From the NCBI GenBank assembly GCA_038249135.1, contig JBBRWO010000005.1, positions 1 through 43,285 of the forward strand: a stretch of 43,285 bases of DNA, read 5' to 3'. The stretch is from JBBRWO01 sp038249135. GTDB taxonomy: Bacteria; Actinomycetota; Coriobacteriia; Anaerosomatales; JAAXUF01. Each line of letters starts with the position of its first letter. Position 1 is the first letter of the stretch. Below are positions 15,110-22,855 of the stretch, one piece after another. Both the position numbers and the translations under genes were made by a program. Below the pieces are notes generated by a model. It was given only the letters and a program-made list of their open reading frames with translations. It made no database searches and was not told where the DNA came from.

Positions 15110-15699
15110 CTCCGAGTGACTTGCTGCGCTTGCCGAGGACCCGCGCCGGTGCGGCCGGTGGAGCCGCCGCCACGACGGGCCGACATGACGCCGGACAGGA
15201 TCGCGTCGAGTTCGACCAGATCGACCTCGACTGCGGTACGAAGCGGTGACGCGCCGAGAGGAACGCCCACGACCTCGGCGCCGAGGATCTTCTCCATGGT
15301 CTTGATGCGCCAGTCGCTGGCGAGCAGGACGACCGTGTCGTACTCGCGCAGAACCGCGATGGTCTCGAGCAGCGAGTTGAACACCCTGGTGGCGTCGCCG
15401 GACTCGACCGCCTCGCGTTGCTCCTGTGACAGCACGAGTATGAAGTCGACCGCATGCTTCTCGGCGAGTTCCTTGACGGCGGCGGCGTTGGCGACGGGGA
15501 AGCCGACCACGGCGACGCGGTCTCCTCGGCGGACCTCACCGAGGGTCTCGAGGAAACTGACGAAGGAGCGCTGGACCTGGTGCGTGCGCGCGACATCTTC
15601 TTGGGTCGCGCCGGCCTCTCGCGCCTCGAGAATCGCGGCGATGGCATCGTGGAGCTTGTCTTCGCTCACCACTTTGTCGCCGATGCGAAAGAGCCTCAC
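15085..15699 (-). CDS. HTH-type regulator-like protein paired with the downstream gene
   Basis: This 204-residue protein has an N-terminal helix-turn-helix-like region (residues about 10-55, 'GATQEDVARTHQVQRSFVSFLE'). An alpha/beta domain follows, starting 'RVAVVGFPVANAAAVKELAEKHAVDFILVLSQEQ'. The last about 35 residues are basic and disordered-looking. I infer a transcription factor whose C-terminal domain senses a small molecule. The GTG at 15699 has GGGAGG about ten bases upstream; the same frame runs on antisense through cca and is not real there. The end overlaps the start of the downstream gene by 25 bases. A candidate operator sits at 15725-15744, suggesting autoregulation. Confidence 0.75.
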   Translation of the reverse strand: MRLFRIGDKVVSEDKLHDAIAAILEAREAGATQEDVARTHQVQRSFVSFLETLGEVRRGDRVAVVGFPVANAAAVKELAEKHAVDFILVLSQEQREAVESGDATRVFNSLLETIAVLREYDTVVLLASDWRIKTMEKILGAEVVGVPLGASPLRTAVEVDLVELDAILSGVMSARRGGGSTGRTGAGPRQAQQVTRRWDPSKKS

Positions 15700-15724
15700 G
15701 CGCGGTTCGCCTCCCAGTGCCCCA

Positions 15725-15752
15725 TGTTCACAAAGATGTACACAGCAGTATA
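15725..15752 (-). promoter_or_regulatory. Promoter and candidate operator of the HTH/partner gene pair
   Basis: A minus-strand -10 TATACT lies at 15752-15747. Right beside it are two TGTNNACA palindromes, TGTTCACA (15725-15732) and TGTACACA (15737-15744), separated by AAGA. Centres 12 bases apart at the expected transcription start fit binding by a dimeric repressor, most simply the HTH protein itself. Confidence 0.5.
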
Positions 15753-15834
15753 CGGCAGGAACAGCCGCAGGGAGTGGGCAGCCTGCGCGCGGGCGAGTAT
15801 GGTCAGTCAAGGGACTCAGAGGATGAGGTGACGA

Positions 15835-16872
15835 GTGAGCGTTGACGAGGTGTATTCCGCGGTCGTGGCGATAATCGATCCCGTCTATCTGGTTGGCGGG
15901 TCGGTTCGTGACGTCGTCATGGGCCGCCCGTGCGCCGACTACGACTTCACCACTCCCGTCGATCCCGACCGCATCGAGGAGTTGGTCCGTGCGGCGGGGC
16001 GGCGGCCGTACCTGCTTGGGAAGCGCTTCGGGACCGTCGGCTTCAAGATCGCCGGGCACCTGGTCGAGGTCACGACGTTTCGCGCCGAGACCTACCCGAG
16101 CGACAGTCGGCAGCCGAGCGTCGAGTTCTTGGCCGAGCTCGAAGGCGATCTGGCACGACGCGACTTCACGATGAACGCACTCGCGCTGCGAGATTCCAGC
16201 GGCGAGGCCGGCCGAGAGATCATCGACCTGTTCGACGGTCGCGCCGATATCGAGGCGCGCGTCATCCGCGCCGTCGGTAACCCGCGTGAGCGCATCAAGG
16301 AGGACCCACTGCGCATGCTGCGCGCCGCTCGTTTCGCGTCGCAGCTCTGCTTCACGGTCGAGCCTGCGACCGTCTCGGCGATGGAGCGCTACGCGCACCG
16401 CATCATGAACGTCGCGCGCGAGCGGTGGGTCGCGGAACTCGACAAGCTGTTGACGGGCGACGACGTCGCCGCCGGACTGAACCTGCTTGCCGAGACGCAT
16501 CTGCTGCGCTACCTGCTGCCCGAGCTCGAGCTGCAAGTGGGCTACGAGCAGAACTCGCGCTACCACGACCGAACACTCTGGGAGCACACGGTGGCGGTGG
16601 TCGCAGCGACGCCGCCGGATGTCACGTTGCGCTGGGCCGCCCTACTCCACGATGTCGCCAAGCCCTACGTCCGCGCGGACAAGCCCGACCGCAGCACCTA
16701 CGTGAAGCACGACCTCCTCGGCGCTGAGATCGTGGAGCGCACGGCACTCTACCTGAAGTGGTCGACCGCCCGTCGCCGAGAAGTCCGCGAACTCGTGCGC
16801 GACCACATGCTGGAGTCAAGCCCGCTGAAGGCGGCCGACGATTCGGCGAAGGCGCCGTCGCCTCGGTGCTAG
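15835..16872 (+). CDS. cca: CCA tRNA nucleotidyltransferase / polyA polymerase family, C-terminally short
   Basis: The enzyme adds or repairs the CCA end of tRNAs. The nucleotidyltransferase head has LVGGSVRDVVMG (residues 19-30) and the catalytic DYD (35-37). RRDFTMNALAL and a PLRMLRAARFASQL block follow, the latter near residue 160. An HD domain (LWEHTVAVV and LLHDVAKP) lies in the C-terminal half. The frame stops at 345 residues just after 'LKAADDSA', where relatives I know continue for roughly 100 more residues. The final residues (KAPSPRC) look like unrelated read-through. The stop codon shares a CTAG with the stop of convergent coaX. It may be a shortened but active enzyme or a truncated one. 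Confidence 0.87.
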   Translation: MSVDEVYSAVVAIIDPVYLVGGSVRDVVMGRPCADYDFTTPVDPDRIEELVRAAGRRPYLLGKRFGTVGFKIAGHLVEVTTFRAETYPSDSRQPSVEFLAELEGDLARRDFTMNALALRDSSGEAGREIIDLFDGRADIEARVIRAVGNPRERIKEDPLRMLRAARFASQLCFTVEPATVSAMERYAHRIMNVARERWVAELDKLLTGDDVAAGLNLLAETHLLRYLLPELELQVGYEQNSRYHDRTLWEHTVAVVAATPPDVTLRWAALLHDVAKPYVRADKPDRSTYVKHDLLGAEIVERTALYLKWSTARRREVRELVRDHMLESSPLKAADDSAKAPSPRC

Positions 16873-17636
16873 GCGCGGTTGCGCTGGTGGACAAGCAGCA
16901 GCCCTCGCAGCGTCAGATCCTGATCGACGTGCGTGATCGTTTCGCACAACGACGACATGCTCTGCGCAAGCCCGCCGGTCGCGATCACGGGCGTCTCGGT
17001 GTCGAGCTCCTGCCAGACGCGACGCACGAGCCCGTCGACCATCGCGGCTTCGCCGAGCAGCAGTCCCGCCTGCACGCTCATGCGCGTGTTGGTGCCGATG
17101 ACCGCACTCGGGGCCTCGAGGTCGACCTTGGAGAGGCGTGCGGCCTTGGTGAAGAGCGCTTCTGCTGACGTCTCGACGCCCGGAGCGATCGCGCCGCCCA
17201 GATACGCACCCGACCCATCGATCACATCGACGGTTGTCGCAGTGCCGAAGTCGACGATGACGACCGGGCCGCCCAGGCGCTCGAACGCGGCTACGCCATT
17301 GACGATGCGGTCGGCACCGACCTCGTGCGGGTTGTCGTAGCGAATCTGCATGCCGGTCTTGAGCCCGGGGCCGACCACCTGGATCGGCGCCTGACACGCG
17401 GCTGCAGCGACGTCTTCCCAAGCCGCCGTCAGCCGAGGCACGACCGATGCGAGAATCACGTGAGACACGTCGGTCCACGCACGCCCATCGAGCTCCAGCA
17501 GCGCGTGCACCTTCACGCGGAGTTCGTCGGCGGTCAGCGCGGCGTTACTCGAGATGCGCCAATGCGCGATCAGCTCATCGCCCGAGAACAGGCCGAGAAC
17601 GGTCTGGGTGTTTCCTACATCGATGGCGAGCAGCAC
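16869..17636 (-). CDS. coaX: Type III pantothenate kinase
   Basis: CoaX phosphorylates pantothenate, the first step from vitamin B5 to coenzyme A. The 255-residue protein starts at the GTG at 17636 with an AGGGAGA site six bases upstream. The frame is open farther upstream, but that part has no family similarity. Motifs are AIDVGNTQTVLGLF at the N-terminus, 'GADRIVNGVAAFE' near residue 103 and 'VIVDFGTATTVDVI' near residue 121. 'GGAIAPGVE' follows near residue 142. It complements panB and panC at 25.6-27.4 kb. No membrane or fused domain is present. Confidence 0.95.
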   Translation of the reverse strand: MLLAIDVGNTQTVLGLFSGDELIAHWRISSNAALTADELRVKVHALLELDGRAWTDVSHVILASVVPRLTAAWEDVAAAACQAPIQVVGPGLKTGMQIRYDNPHEVGADRIVNGVAAFERLGGPVVIVDFGTATTVDVIDGSGAYLGGAIAPGVETSAEALFTKAARLSKVDLEAPSAVIGTNTRMSVQAGLLLGEAAMVDGLVRRVWQELDTETPVIATGGLAQSMSSLCETITHVDQDLTLRGLLLVHQRNRA

Positions 17637-17806
17637 GCGAATTCTCCCTGCTTCTGGGCGGGTGACGGCACGGTGACGCCGGTCAGCGACCCGCGACTCC
17701 GGTGCTATCATCGGTCGAGGCAGCCCGCGGAGCAAGGGCGCCCCCTCGCGGCGCGGCAAGACGTGCCGTGTCGACCGACCCCCGCACAACCCCGGGAGGC
17801 AGCACC

Positions 17807-18511
17807 GTGACTGACACACCCGCTCGCATTCTCGTCGTCGATGACGAGGCTTCCATCACAGAATTCGTGAGCTACAACCTGCGCAAAGAGGGCTACGAGG
17901 TCTCCGTCGCCGAGAATGGCGACGACGCACTCGCCCTTGCCCACGCAACAGCGTTCGACCTTGTGGTACTCGATGTCATGCTTCCCGGTATCGACGGCTA
18001 CGAGGTCTGTCGCCGTCTGCGTGCCGAGTCCAGTGTGCCGGTACTGTTCCTCTCGGCGCGTGATACGGAACTCGACAAGGTCGTCGGCCTCGAGATCGGC
18101 GGAGACGACTACCTCGCCAAGCCGTTTGGGGTTCGCGAACTGCAGGCTCGCGTGAAGGCGCTGCTGCGACGCGTCCCTGCAGGCGTACGTGATGTCGGAG
18201 TCGCAGGCGAGCGGATCGAGATCGCCGGTATCACGCTGGACGAATCCACGCACCTCGCCGAGGCGGACGGTCGGCTGATCGATCTGACCCCCCGCGAGTT
18301 CGAGCTGCTCGCCTGTCTGATGCGCCACGGCGGCAAGGTTCTCTCTCGCGACCAGTTGCTGCGCGAAGCGTGGGGCTGGGAGTACCTCGTCGAGACCAAG
18401 ACCGTCGACACACACATCAAGCGTCTGCGTGACAAGCTCGAAGCAGCCGGCGTCGACTCGTCACTGGTCGAGACCGTTCGCGGGTACGGCTACCGCTTCC
18501 ACCAGGCGTAG
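17807..18511 (+). CDS. OmpR/PhoB-family response regulator
   Basis: The 234-residue protein has a receiver domain with ILVVDDE and phospho-acceptor Asp56 (LVVLDVMLPG), Ser/Lys switch residues (FLSARD, AKPF), and a winged-helix DNA-binding domain (LTPREFELLACLM through VRGYGYRF). The GTG at 17807 follows GGGAGG by seven bases; upstream in-frame codons lack similarity. The histidine kinase gene begins six bases later, so the two form a two-component system. The target genes cannot be read from the window. The 170 bases between this gene and divergent coaX presumably hold both promoters; a weak -10 (TATCAT) is near 17706. Confidence 0.95.
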   Translation: MTDTPARILVVDDEASITEFVSYNLRKEGYEVSVAENGDDALALAHATAFDLVVLDVMLPGIDGYEVCRRLRAESSVPVLFLSARDTELDKVVGLEIGGDDYLAKPFGVRELQARVKALLRRVPAGVRDVGVAGERIEIAGITLDESTHLAEADGRLIDLTPREFELLACLMRHGGKVLSRDQLLREAWGWEYLVETKTVDTHIKRLRDKLEAAGVDSSLVETVRGYGYRFHQA

Positions 18512-18517
18512 GCGCTC

Positions 18518-19561
18518 GTGCGCACCGCGCTTCGCACCCGAATCGCACTGACACTCGCGGCGTTCGCGCTGTTTGGCGTTCTCGCTGTTGCTGCGCTTGT
18601 GTACACCGTTCCGACAGCCGGGCCGACGATGCTGCTCGCCGTGCTCGTGGCGGTTCCGCTGGCTGCCTGGTTCGCAGGCCGAGTAATCGCCCGCACCTTC
18701 ATGGCACCCATGGAGCGGCTCGGGGTGTCGGCGACCGCATTCGCATCCGGCAACCACGCGGTGCGCGCTGAGGTCGATGGCCCCCGCGAGACACGTATCG
18801 TCGCAGAGGCGTTCAACCAGATGGCGGCCGAGGTCGACTCGGCGATCGCTGAGCTCAAAGCGGAGGAGCGACGCAAGACACAGTTTGTGAGCGACGTCAG
18901 CCACGAGCTTCGCACGCCACTCACAGCGATTCGCGGTGCGGCGGAAACGCTGCTCGACGGTGATGTCGAGCCGGAAGACCAGCAACGCTTCCTCACGACC
19001 ATCGCGCTTGAGGCCGAACGTCTCGGGCGACTCGCCAACGACCTGCTCACTCTGCAGCGTATCGAAGGCGCCACCGGCGAGCTTCCCATCCGGCCGGTGG
19101 ACCTGCGGCTGGCAACCGATCGCGCGGCCGCGATGCTCGAACCGCTGCTCGAGGACCGCGATGTGACGCTCACTGTCAACGGCCGCTGCCCATTGGTTCT
19201 CGGCGACATGGATCGGCTGCAGCAGGTAGTGGCCAACCTCGTCGACAACGCAAGCCGCATCGTGGGAGCGGGAGGCCACGTGAGCGTGGAACTCACCGCC
19301 GAGGGCGACCGGGCGGTGCTGTCGGTACTCGACGACGGCCCGGGCATCCCCGAAGAGGACCTCCCCCGCTTGTTCGACCGCTTCTACCGCGCCGACTCGA
19401 GCCGCACGCGCACCAGCGGCGGCGCGGGACTCGGACTCGCCATCGTGCGAGCAATCGTCTCGGCGCACGGCGGACGCATCGAGGCCGCCAACCTGCCCAC
19501 GGGCGGTGCGCGGATGACCGTCGTGCTCCCGACGCTTGCCGAGGAACCCCCGGTCGACTAG
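18518..19561 (+). CDS. Sensor histidine kinase with almost no outside sensor domain
   Basis: This 347-residue kinase has two transmembrane helices at about residues 8-30 and 37-54, separated by only about six residues. A HAMP-like linker follows, then the phospho-acceptor His129 in VSDVSHELRTPLTAI. The N box (VANLVDNASRI), DDGPGIP, FDRFYRAD and GGAGLGLAIV motifs complete the ATPase domain. The lack of an outside domain suggests it senses through the membrane or through a partner. The start is the GTG at 18518. Its stop shares a CTAG with the stop of convergent bioY. Confidence 0.95.
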   Translation: MRTALRTRIALTLAAFALFGVLAVAALVYTVPTAGPTMLLAVLVAVPLAAWFAGRVIARTFMAPMERLGVSATAFASGNHAVRAEVDGPRETRIVAEAFNQMAAEVDSAIAELKAEERRKTQFVSDVSHELRTPLTAIRGAAETLLDGDVEPEDQQRFLTTIALEAERLGRLANDLLTLQRIEGATGELPIRPVDLRLATDRAAAMLEPLLEDRDVTLTVNGRCPLVLGDMDRLQQVVANLVDNASRIVGAGGHVSVELTAEGDRAVLSVLDDGPGIPEEDLPRLFDRFYRADSSRTRTSGGAGLGLAIVRAIVSAHGGRIEAANLPTGGARMTVVLPTLAEEPPVD

Positions 19562-20157
19562 CTGCGAGCCCGGCGAATCACGTCGGCCACACCGATGGCT
19601 ACCGCGCCCTTGATCACATCGGGCACGATGAACGGTGCGACGCCAGCCAGAAACGCGACCGCCGGCGTCATGTTGAGCACGACGGCGAGCTGCATCCAGC
19701 CCAAAAGGTAGATGCTGATCACACACACCGTCGTCGCTGCGACGTCTGCCACGATGCGCGAGACGCCGCGATCGCTCAAAGCGTGGCGCAGTGCCGAGCC
19801 GAGCAGCGCGCCGAGGAAGAAGCCGATGAGGTAGCCGCCGGTTGGTCCCACCAAAACCCCGAGGCCGCCTTGGCCATGAGAGAAGACCGGCAGCCCTGCG
19901 GTACCCATGACGAGGTACAACCCCAGCGTGGCGGCAGCCCAGCCAGGGCTCAGAAGCAGAGCCATGAGCACGACCACGAACACCTGAAGCGTGACTGGGA
20001 CCGAACCAAGCGGGATGCTGATCCATGCGGAGATGGTGAGCAGCGACACCATCAGCGCGGCGGTCACCAGATTACGCGTGCGGTCGGCGGGTCGTGTGCG
20101 GCCGGATGATGCGACGGCAGCGCCATCAGTGGGGGCATCGGGCTGAAAGCGGCTCAT
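19558..20157 (-). CDS. bioY: Biotin transporter substrate-binding subunit BioY
   Basis: BioY is the membrane S-component that captures biotin, working alone or with an ECF energising module. The 199-residue protein has a polar N-terminus and about six helices. 'LGSVPVTLQVFVV' and 'GPTGGYLIGFF' are the typical biotin-binding loops. The ATG at 20157 has a GGAGAG site. No bioM or bioN gene is adjacent. A BirA operator lies in its promoter region and birA is immediately upstream, so biotin-dependent repression is very likely. Confidence 0.93.
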   Translation of the reverse strand: MSRFQPDAPTDGAAVASSGRTRPADRTRNLVTAALMVSLLTISAWISIPLGSVPVTLQVFVVVLMALLLSPGWAAATLGLYLVMGTAGLPVFSHGQGGLGVLVGPTGGYLIGFFLGALLGSALRHALSDRGVSRIVADVAATTVCVISIYLLGWMQLAVVLNMTPAVAFLAGVAPFIVPDVIKGAVAIGVADVIRRARS

Positions 20158-20166
20158 GGGCTCTCT

Positions 20167-20198
20167 CCGTAAACTCTCGTTTTGCGATTGGTTTACGG
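20167..20198. promoter_or_regulatory. BirA (biotin) operator upstream of bioY
   Basis: CCGTAAAC (20167-20174), a 16-base spacer, then GTTTACGG (20191-20198) form a perfect inverted repeat. It matches the known bacterial biotin operator layout (GTAAAC-N16-GTTTAC). It sits ten bases upstream of the bioY start and just downstream of birA. Confidence 0.88.
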
Positions 20199-20219
20199 TA
20201 ACGATGGCGCGCCGATGCG

Positions 20220-21191
20220 TCAAGCGTCTGACGGCTCCCGAAGCGTGACCTCCCCGGCGGCGATCACCTGCTCCCCGCCAGATCCTGCGAGCCTGAGTCG
20301 GCCGCCCTCGTCCACGCCAACGACCGCGCCGGAGCCACGGACCGTGCCGTCGCGATCTCTGACGGTCACCGACTCGCCCATGAGCGACGAACGCGACTCA
20401 TACTCGGCACGCAGGGCGCCGAACCCTGCCGCAAGCCACTCGTCGTACACCTCAGAGATGCCGTCAAGCACCACTGCGACGGCCACCGCTATCAAAACAT
20501 CCTCTCGCTCATCCGAGAGGTACGCAGCGTTCTCGGCCGGTGGCAAGGACGCGGGGCGGCGCACGTTGAGCCCGACGCCGACCGCCACCCACTCGACCGC
20601 ATCGGCTTCTGCGGCCATCTCGAGCAACACACCGGCCACCTTGCCGCCAGGCAGCAGGACGTCGTTAGGCCACTTGAGCCGCGCGTCGATGCCAAGCGTG
20701 CCCAGGCCGCGAGCTACCCCCAGACCCACTACCAACGACAGCGCCGAGATCTCGGCAAGCCCCACCGACGGCCGCAGTACCGCCGAGAAGTACGCGCCAC
20801 CGGTCGGCGATACCCACTCGCGACCCAGACGTCCCCGACCCGCGGTCTGCCGCGATGCGAGGACAACCGTACCGTTCACGGCGCCTGCACGAGCAAGCGC
20901 GCGCGCGTCGTCATTGGTCGAGCCGGTTTGGCCTCCGCCTTCGAGCCGCTGCCAGAGCGTCGAGTGCAGGTGCGAGGCGACTTCTGCCGGGAGCGGAGCG
21001 TCGGGGACCTCGCTCAGGACATAGCCGGTGGAAGGCCCCGCAACGATCGTATAGCCGTCGGCTCTCAGCGACTTGACGTGTTTGGCGACCGCGACTCGGC
21101 TGACACCCAGCTCTCCCGCGAGCCGCTCGCCGTTCACCCCCCGCTCGCCCGCGTCACGCAGAGCCCCGAGGACGTCGTCACGGGTGCTCAT
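20220..21191 (-). CDS. birA: Bifunctional biotin ligase and biotin operon repressor
   Basis: This 323-residue protein has an N-terminal winged helix-turn-helix (residues 1-60, 'GERLAGELGVSRVAVAKHVKSLRADGY'). The biotin-protein ligase domain follows, with the adenylate motif GRGRLGREW near residue 117 and KWPNDVLL near residue 168. A C-terminal SH3-like domain ends it. Having the DNA-binding domain makes it a repressor as well as a ligase, matching the operator before bioY. The ATG at 21191 overlaps the dedA stop (ATGA). The open frame upstream of 21191 is antisense-like and not part of the gene. Confidence 0.95.
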   Translation of the reverse strand: MSTRDDVLGALRDAGERGVNGERLAGELGVSRVAVAKHVKSLRADGYTIVAGPSTGYVLSEVPDAPLPAEVASHLHSTLWQRLEGGGQTGSTNDDARALARAGAVNGTVVLASRQTAGRGRLGREWVSPTGGAYFSAVLRPSVGLAEISALSLVVGLGVARGLGTLGIDARLKWPNDVLLPGGKVAGVLLEMAAEADAVEWVAVGVGLNVRRPASLPPAENAAYLSDEREDVLIAVAVAVVLDGISEVYDEWLAAGFGALRAEYESRSSLMGESVTVRDRDGTVRGSGAVVGVDEGGRLRLAGSGGEQVIAAGEVTLREPSDA

Positions 21192-21916
21192 GCGTCGTCG
21201 TCGGCGGTCGTGGGCTCCTCGGCGGCTGGATCCTCGACCTGATCGGGACGCACCGCGAGCATGCGGCCCGTCTCGCGAAGGACCATGCGTCGATCGTGAC
21301 GGCGCTTTGCGATGGCCGCGCCGACGATCAACACGACCACGGCGATGAACGCGAACCACGAGAATGCGCCCAGGTACTTGAGACCGGCCTCGAACCTAGC
21401 TCCAAAGAACCAGCCCACGCCCACGAGAATGCCTGAGTAGAGCATCGCGCCGACCATGGTGTAGACCTCGAACCAGATGACCTTCATGTGAGAGGCTCCG
21501 GCGAGCGCGGGCGCGAGGTTCTTCATCACCGCGATGAACCGCGCCATGATGATCGTCTGCGAGCCGTGGCGGTCGAAGTAGTGCTCCCCTGCCTCGATCG
21601 CATCGAGCTGGATGCCAAAACGCGGGCCGATCCGCTCGAGCAGTTCTCGGCCACCCCGCCAGCCGATGAAGTAGCTGATGTTGGTGCCCACGAATGTACC
21701 GAACGTTGCCGACACGAACAGCAGCAACGGCGAGAGTGCGGCCCCTTGTGGCGTGGTCGCAGTGAACGCGGCGGCCGCAGTGATAACGTCTCCGGGCGTA
21801 AAACTGCCCACGATGAACACGTTCTCGAGCAGCGTTGCCACAAAGACGATGAAGTAGCCATATGACCCCAGCGCCGAGAGGGCCCAGTGGAGCAACGACT
21901 GCAGCAGGGCGATCAT
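21188..21916 (-). CDS. DedA-family membrane protein
   Basis: The 242-residue protein has about five membrane segments and DedA/VTT signatures: 'ENVFIVGSFTPGDVI' near residue 31, 'GTFVGTNISYFIGWRGG' near residue 72, and 'RHGSQTIIMARFIAVMKNLAPALAG' near residues 114-138. DedA proteins affect membrane lipid scrambling and proton-motive force. A charged, acidic C-terminal tail follows the last helix. The ATG at 21916 overlaps the end of nadC and the stop overlaps birA, so it is embedded in the vitamin operon. No functional link to NAD or biotin is apparent. Confidence 0.9.
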   Translation of the reverse strand: MIALLQSLLHWALSALGSYGYFIVFVATLLENVFIVGSFTPGDVITAAAAFTATTPQGAALSPLLLFVSATFGTFVGTNISYFIGWRGGRELLERIGPRFGIQLDAIEAGEHYFDRHGSQTIIMARFIAVMKNLAPALAGASHMKVIWFEVYTMVGAMLYSGILVGVGWFFGARFEAGLKYLGAFSWFAFIAVVVLIVGAAIAKRRHDRRMVLRETGRMLAVRPDQVEDPAAEEPTTADDDA

Positions 21917-22845
21917 CGTCGGCCAGAGCTCCTCTCATCGAATCCGAAGTCCACGACGCTGACACCGAGTGTAAGCGCGCTCGTGCTGACGCGATCCACG
22001 CCCGCGGCAGCGACAGCACCAATCCGCTCCCGGGTGATGCCGCCTGAGGCCTCGAGCAGCACCGCTCGGCCCCGCTCCGTTGCCGCCTCGCGCAGCATCG
22101 GCACCGCCGAGGAAAGAGCCACATCGTCGAAGTTGTCGAGCAACACCAGATCCGCGCCGCCCATCACGGCTTCGAGTGCCTGGTCCATCGTATCCGCTTC
22201 GACCTCGATGAGCAGGTCAGGGTGCGCGGAACGCGCCTTGGCTAGAGCAGCGCCGATGCCACCTGCCGCGCGAATGTGATTGTCCTTCACGAGCACCATG
22301 TCGAACAGACCCTCGCGATGGTTCGTGCCGCCGCCCACGGCCACTGCGTACTTCGACAACGCGCGCAGACCCGGCGACGTCTTGCGAGTATCACAGACGG
22401 CTACCCTGCCGTCGGCGATGCGCACCCAGGCAGCGGTCTCGGTGGCGATTCCCGAGAGCAGCATGAGGAAGTCGAGTGCGGTTCTCTCGGCGATGAGTAC
22501 GGGGAGCGCGGGACCTCGAACCTCGGCGATGGCGGTGCCTGCGGTGACGTGGCTGCCCTCGGCGACGAGCGGGAACACCTCGACAGGCTCCGAGAGACCG
22601 GCAGCAGCGGACACCGCATCGAACACGCTGGCGACGACCGGCAGGCCCGCGACGATCGCATCCGTGCGAACCCGGATCAGCCCTTCAAATATCGCCCCTA
22701 CCGCGAGGATCGATGCGCTGGTCACGTCACGGAAGAGCACATCGGGCGACGGATTCGCACCCGGCATGAAGCGGTCCGCTTCGACGCCGAGGTCTTCGGC
22801 GAGAGCGAGCGCGATGATCGCTGAGCTGTCGGGAATCGTGAACAC
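21913..22845 (-). CDS. nadC: Nicotinate-nucleotide pyrophosphorylase (quinolinate phosphoribosyltransferase)
   Basis: NadC converts quinolinate and PRPP to nicotinate mononucleotide. The 310-residue protein shows 'ERTALDFLMLLSGIAT' near residue 119, 'CDTRKTSPGLRALSKYAVAVGGGTNHR' near residues 150-176, 'LVKDNHI' near residue 184, 'EVEADTMDQA' near residue 214 and 'EASGGITRERI' near residue 265. All are typical of the family. The GTG start at 22845 lies 10 bases after the nadB stop. The set nadA-nadB-nadC is complete for de novo NAD synthesis from aspartate. Confidence 0.96.
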   Translation of the reverse strand: MFTIPDSSAIIALALAEDLGVEADRFMPGANPSPDVLFRDVTSASILAVGAIFEGLIRVRTDAIVAGLPVVASVFDAVSAAAGLSEPVEVFPLVAEGSHVTAGTAIAEVRGPALPVLIAERTALDFLMLLSGIATETAAWVRIADGRVAVCDTRKTSPGLRALSKYAVAVGGGTNHREGLFDMVLVKDNHIRAAGGIGAALAKARSAHPDLLIEVEADTMDQALEAVMGGADLVLLDNFDDVALSSAVPMLREAATERGRAVLLEASGGITRERIGAVAAAGVDRVSTSALTLGVSVVDFGFDERSSGRR

Positions 22846-22855
22846 GGGCAGCCTC

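Noticed and set aside
15085..16587. A 500-codon minus-strand open frame
   Set aside because: Only the part from 15699 down is a gene. The upstream part is antisense to cca, has no ribosome site or family similarity, and covers the divergent promoters.
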